Positions 63,925 to 64,000 of a DNA stretch of 64,000 nt are shown one piece after another. Both the position numbers and the translations under genes were made by a program. Within the stretch, counting starts at the first letter, position 1. Every line of letters starts with the position of its first letter. Origin of the DNA: Profundicola chukchiensis (GTDB lineage Bacteria; Bacteroidota; Bacteroidia; Flavobacteriales; Weeksellaceae); assembly GCF_029664245.1 (NCBI RefSeq), contig NZ_JANAIE010000003.1:124001-188000 (forward strand). Reading direction: 5' to 3'. Under the pieces are notes generated by a model. That model saw only the letters and a program-made list of their open reading frames with translations. It did no database searches and had not been told where the DNA came from.

Positions 63925-64000
63925 ATGGGATTATTTTCATTCATGAAAAACGCAGGTGAGAAACTATTTGGAGGTTCTGAATCTGCAGAAGAAAAATCTA
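63925..64000 (+). CDS. LysM/BON-family protein, N-terminus cut by the window edge
   Basis: The first 25 codons read MGLFSFMKNAGEKLFGGSES then AEEKS, cut at the edge. The start resembles the Kbp/YgaU family (E. coli MGLFNFVKDAGEKLW), small cytoplasmic proteins with BON and LysM domains that bind potassium. The BON and LysM parts are outside the window. It is divergent from asparaginase. Confidence 0.7.
   Translation, partial: MGLFSFMKNAGEKLFGGSESAEEKS

Overview
The window is chromosomal DNA from a low-GC member of the Bacteroidota, most likely a Flavobacteriia species close to Weeksellaceae-type bacteria. The phylum call rests on two SusC/SusD pairs, GLPGLI-family proteins, a type IX secretion C-terminal domain, Omp28-like proteins, the ExbB/ExbD/ExbD operon, AT-rich leaders without Shine-Dalgarno sequences, and many promoters with a TAnnTTTG -7 element. 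The family-level placement is only an inference. No insertion sequence, prophage, CRISPR array or rRNA is visible.

Layout. 1-6.5 kb: housekeeping and conserved genes (NamZ-like muramidase, FtsX-like permease, TIGR02757, DUF2797, GH3 with a CPXCG protein). 6.5-18.6 kb, minus strand: two tandem SusCD pairs followed by a Porin_10 barrel; a 420-bp gap downstream holds four tandem palindromic hairpin units. 18.8-23.7 kb: rimP-nusA-infB. 23.8-29.1 kb: a surface-redox group, with an Omp28 lipoprotein divergent from a TlpA-DUF6029-Omp28/T9SS operon. 29.4-39.7 kb: the most unusual region (below). 39.7-45.4 kb: ATP synthase operon atpZ-(membrane protein)-atpB-E-F-H-A-G, without atpD or atpC. 45.4-49.8 kb: dus, an AsmA-like protein, a small exported protein and a YjjG-type phosphatase. 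50-57 kb: flippase, glycosyltransferase and an asparagine-synthase-like protein, facing a FemAB-like transferase, a polysaccharide-deacetylase-like protein and radC. 57-60 kb: M23 peptidase, a second GH3 protein and pnuC. 60.2-63.8 kb: ExbD-ExbD-membrane protein-ExbB, tRNA-Ser(GGA) and asparaginase. The right edge begins a LysM/BON protein.

The candidate new system is the array at 29.4-39.7 kb. Five consecutive minus-strand transcription units each start with a near-identical leader/promoter block of about 115 bp and, except for the OMP-terminated unit, each ends in a similar hairpin terminator. Four of the five encode a small exported peptide (80-98 aa) followed by a GLPGLI-family protein; the fifth encodes a lipoprotein and a thioredoxin-like protein. 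The last unit ends in an 881-aa TonB-receptor-like outer membrane protein. The small peptides share an MKNL(L/F)F-type signal peptide, but their mature parts diverge apart from a Cys/Arg-Lys-rich motif. Two of the four have lesions exactly in the signal-peptide region: a T6 homopolymer frameshift and an 18-bp deletion. Two GLPGLI proteins are tandem double-domain forms. This looks like a duplicated, diversifying cassette of exported peptides with dedicated partners. Its function is unknown.

Several start codons were moved inward where a perfect -7 element overlaps or follows the longest possible start, or where the signal peptide or family N-terminus begins later.
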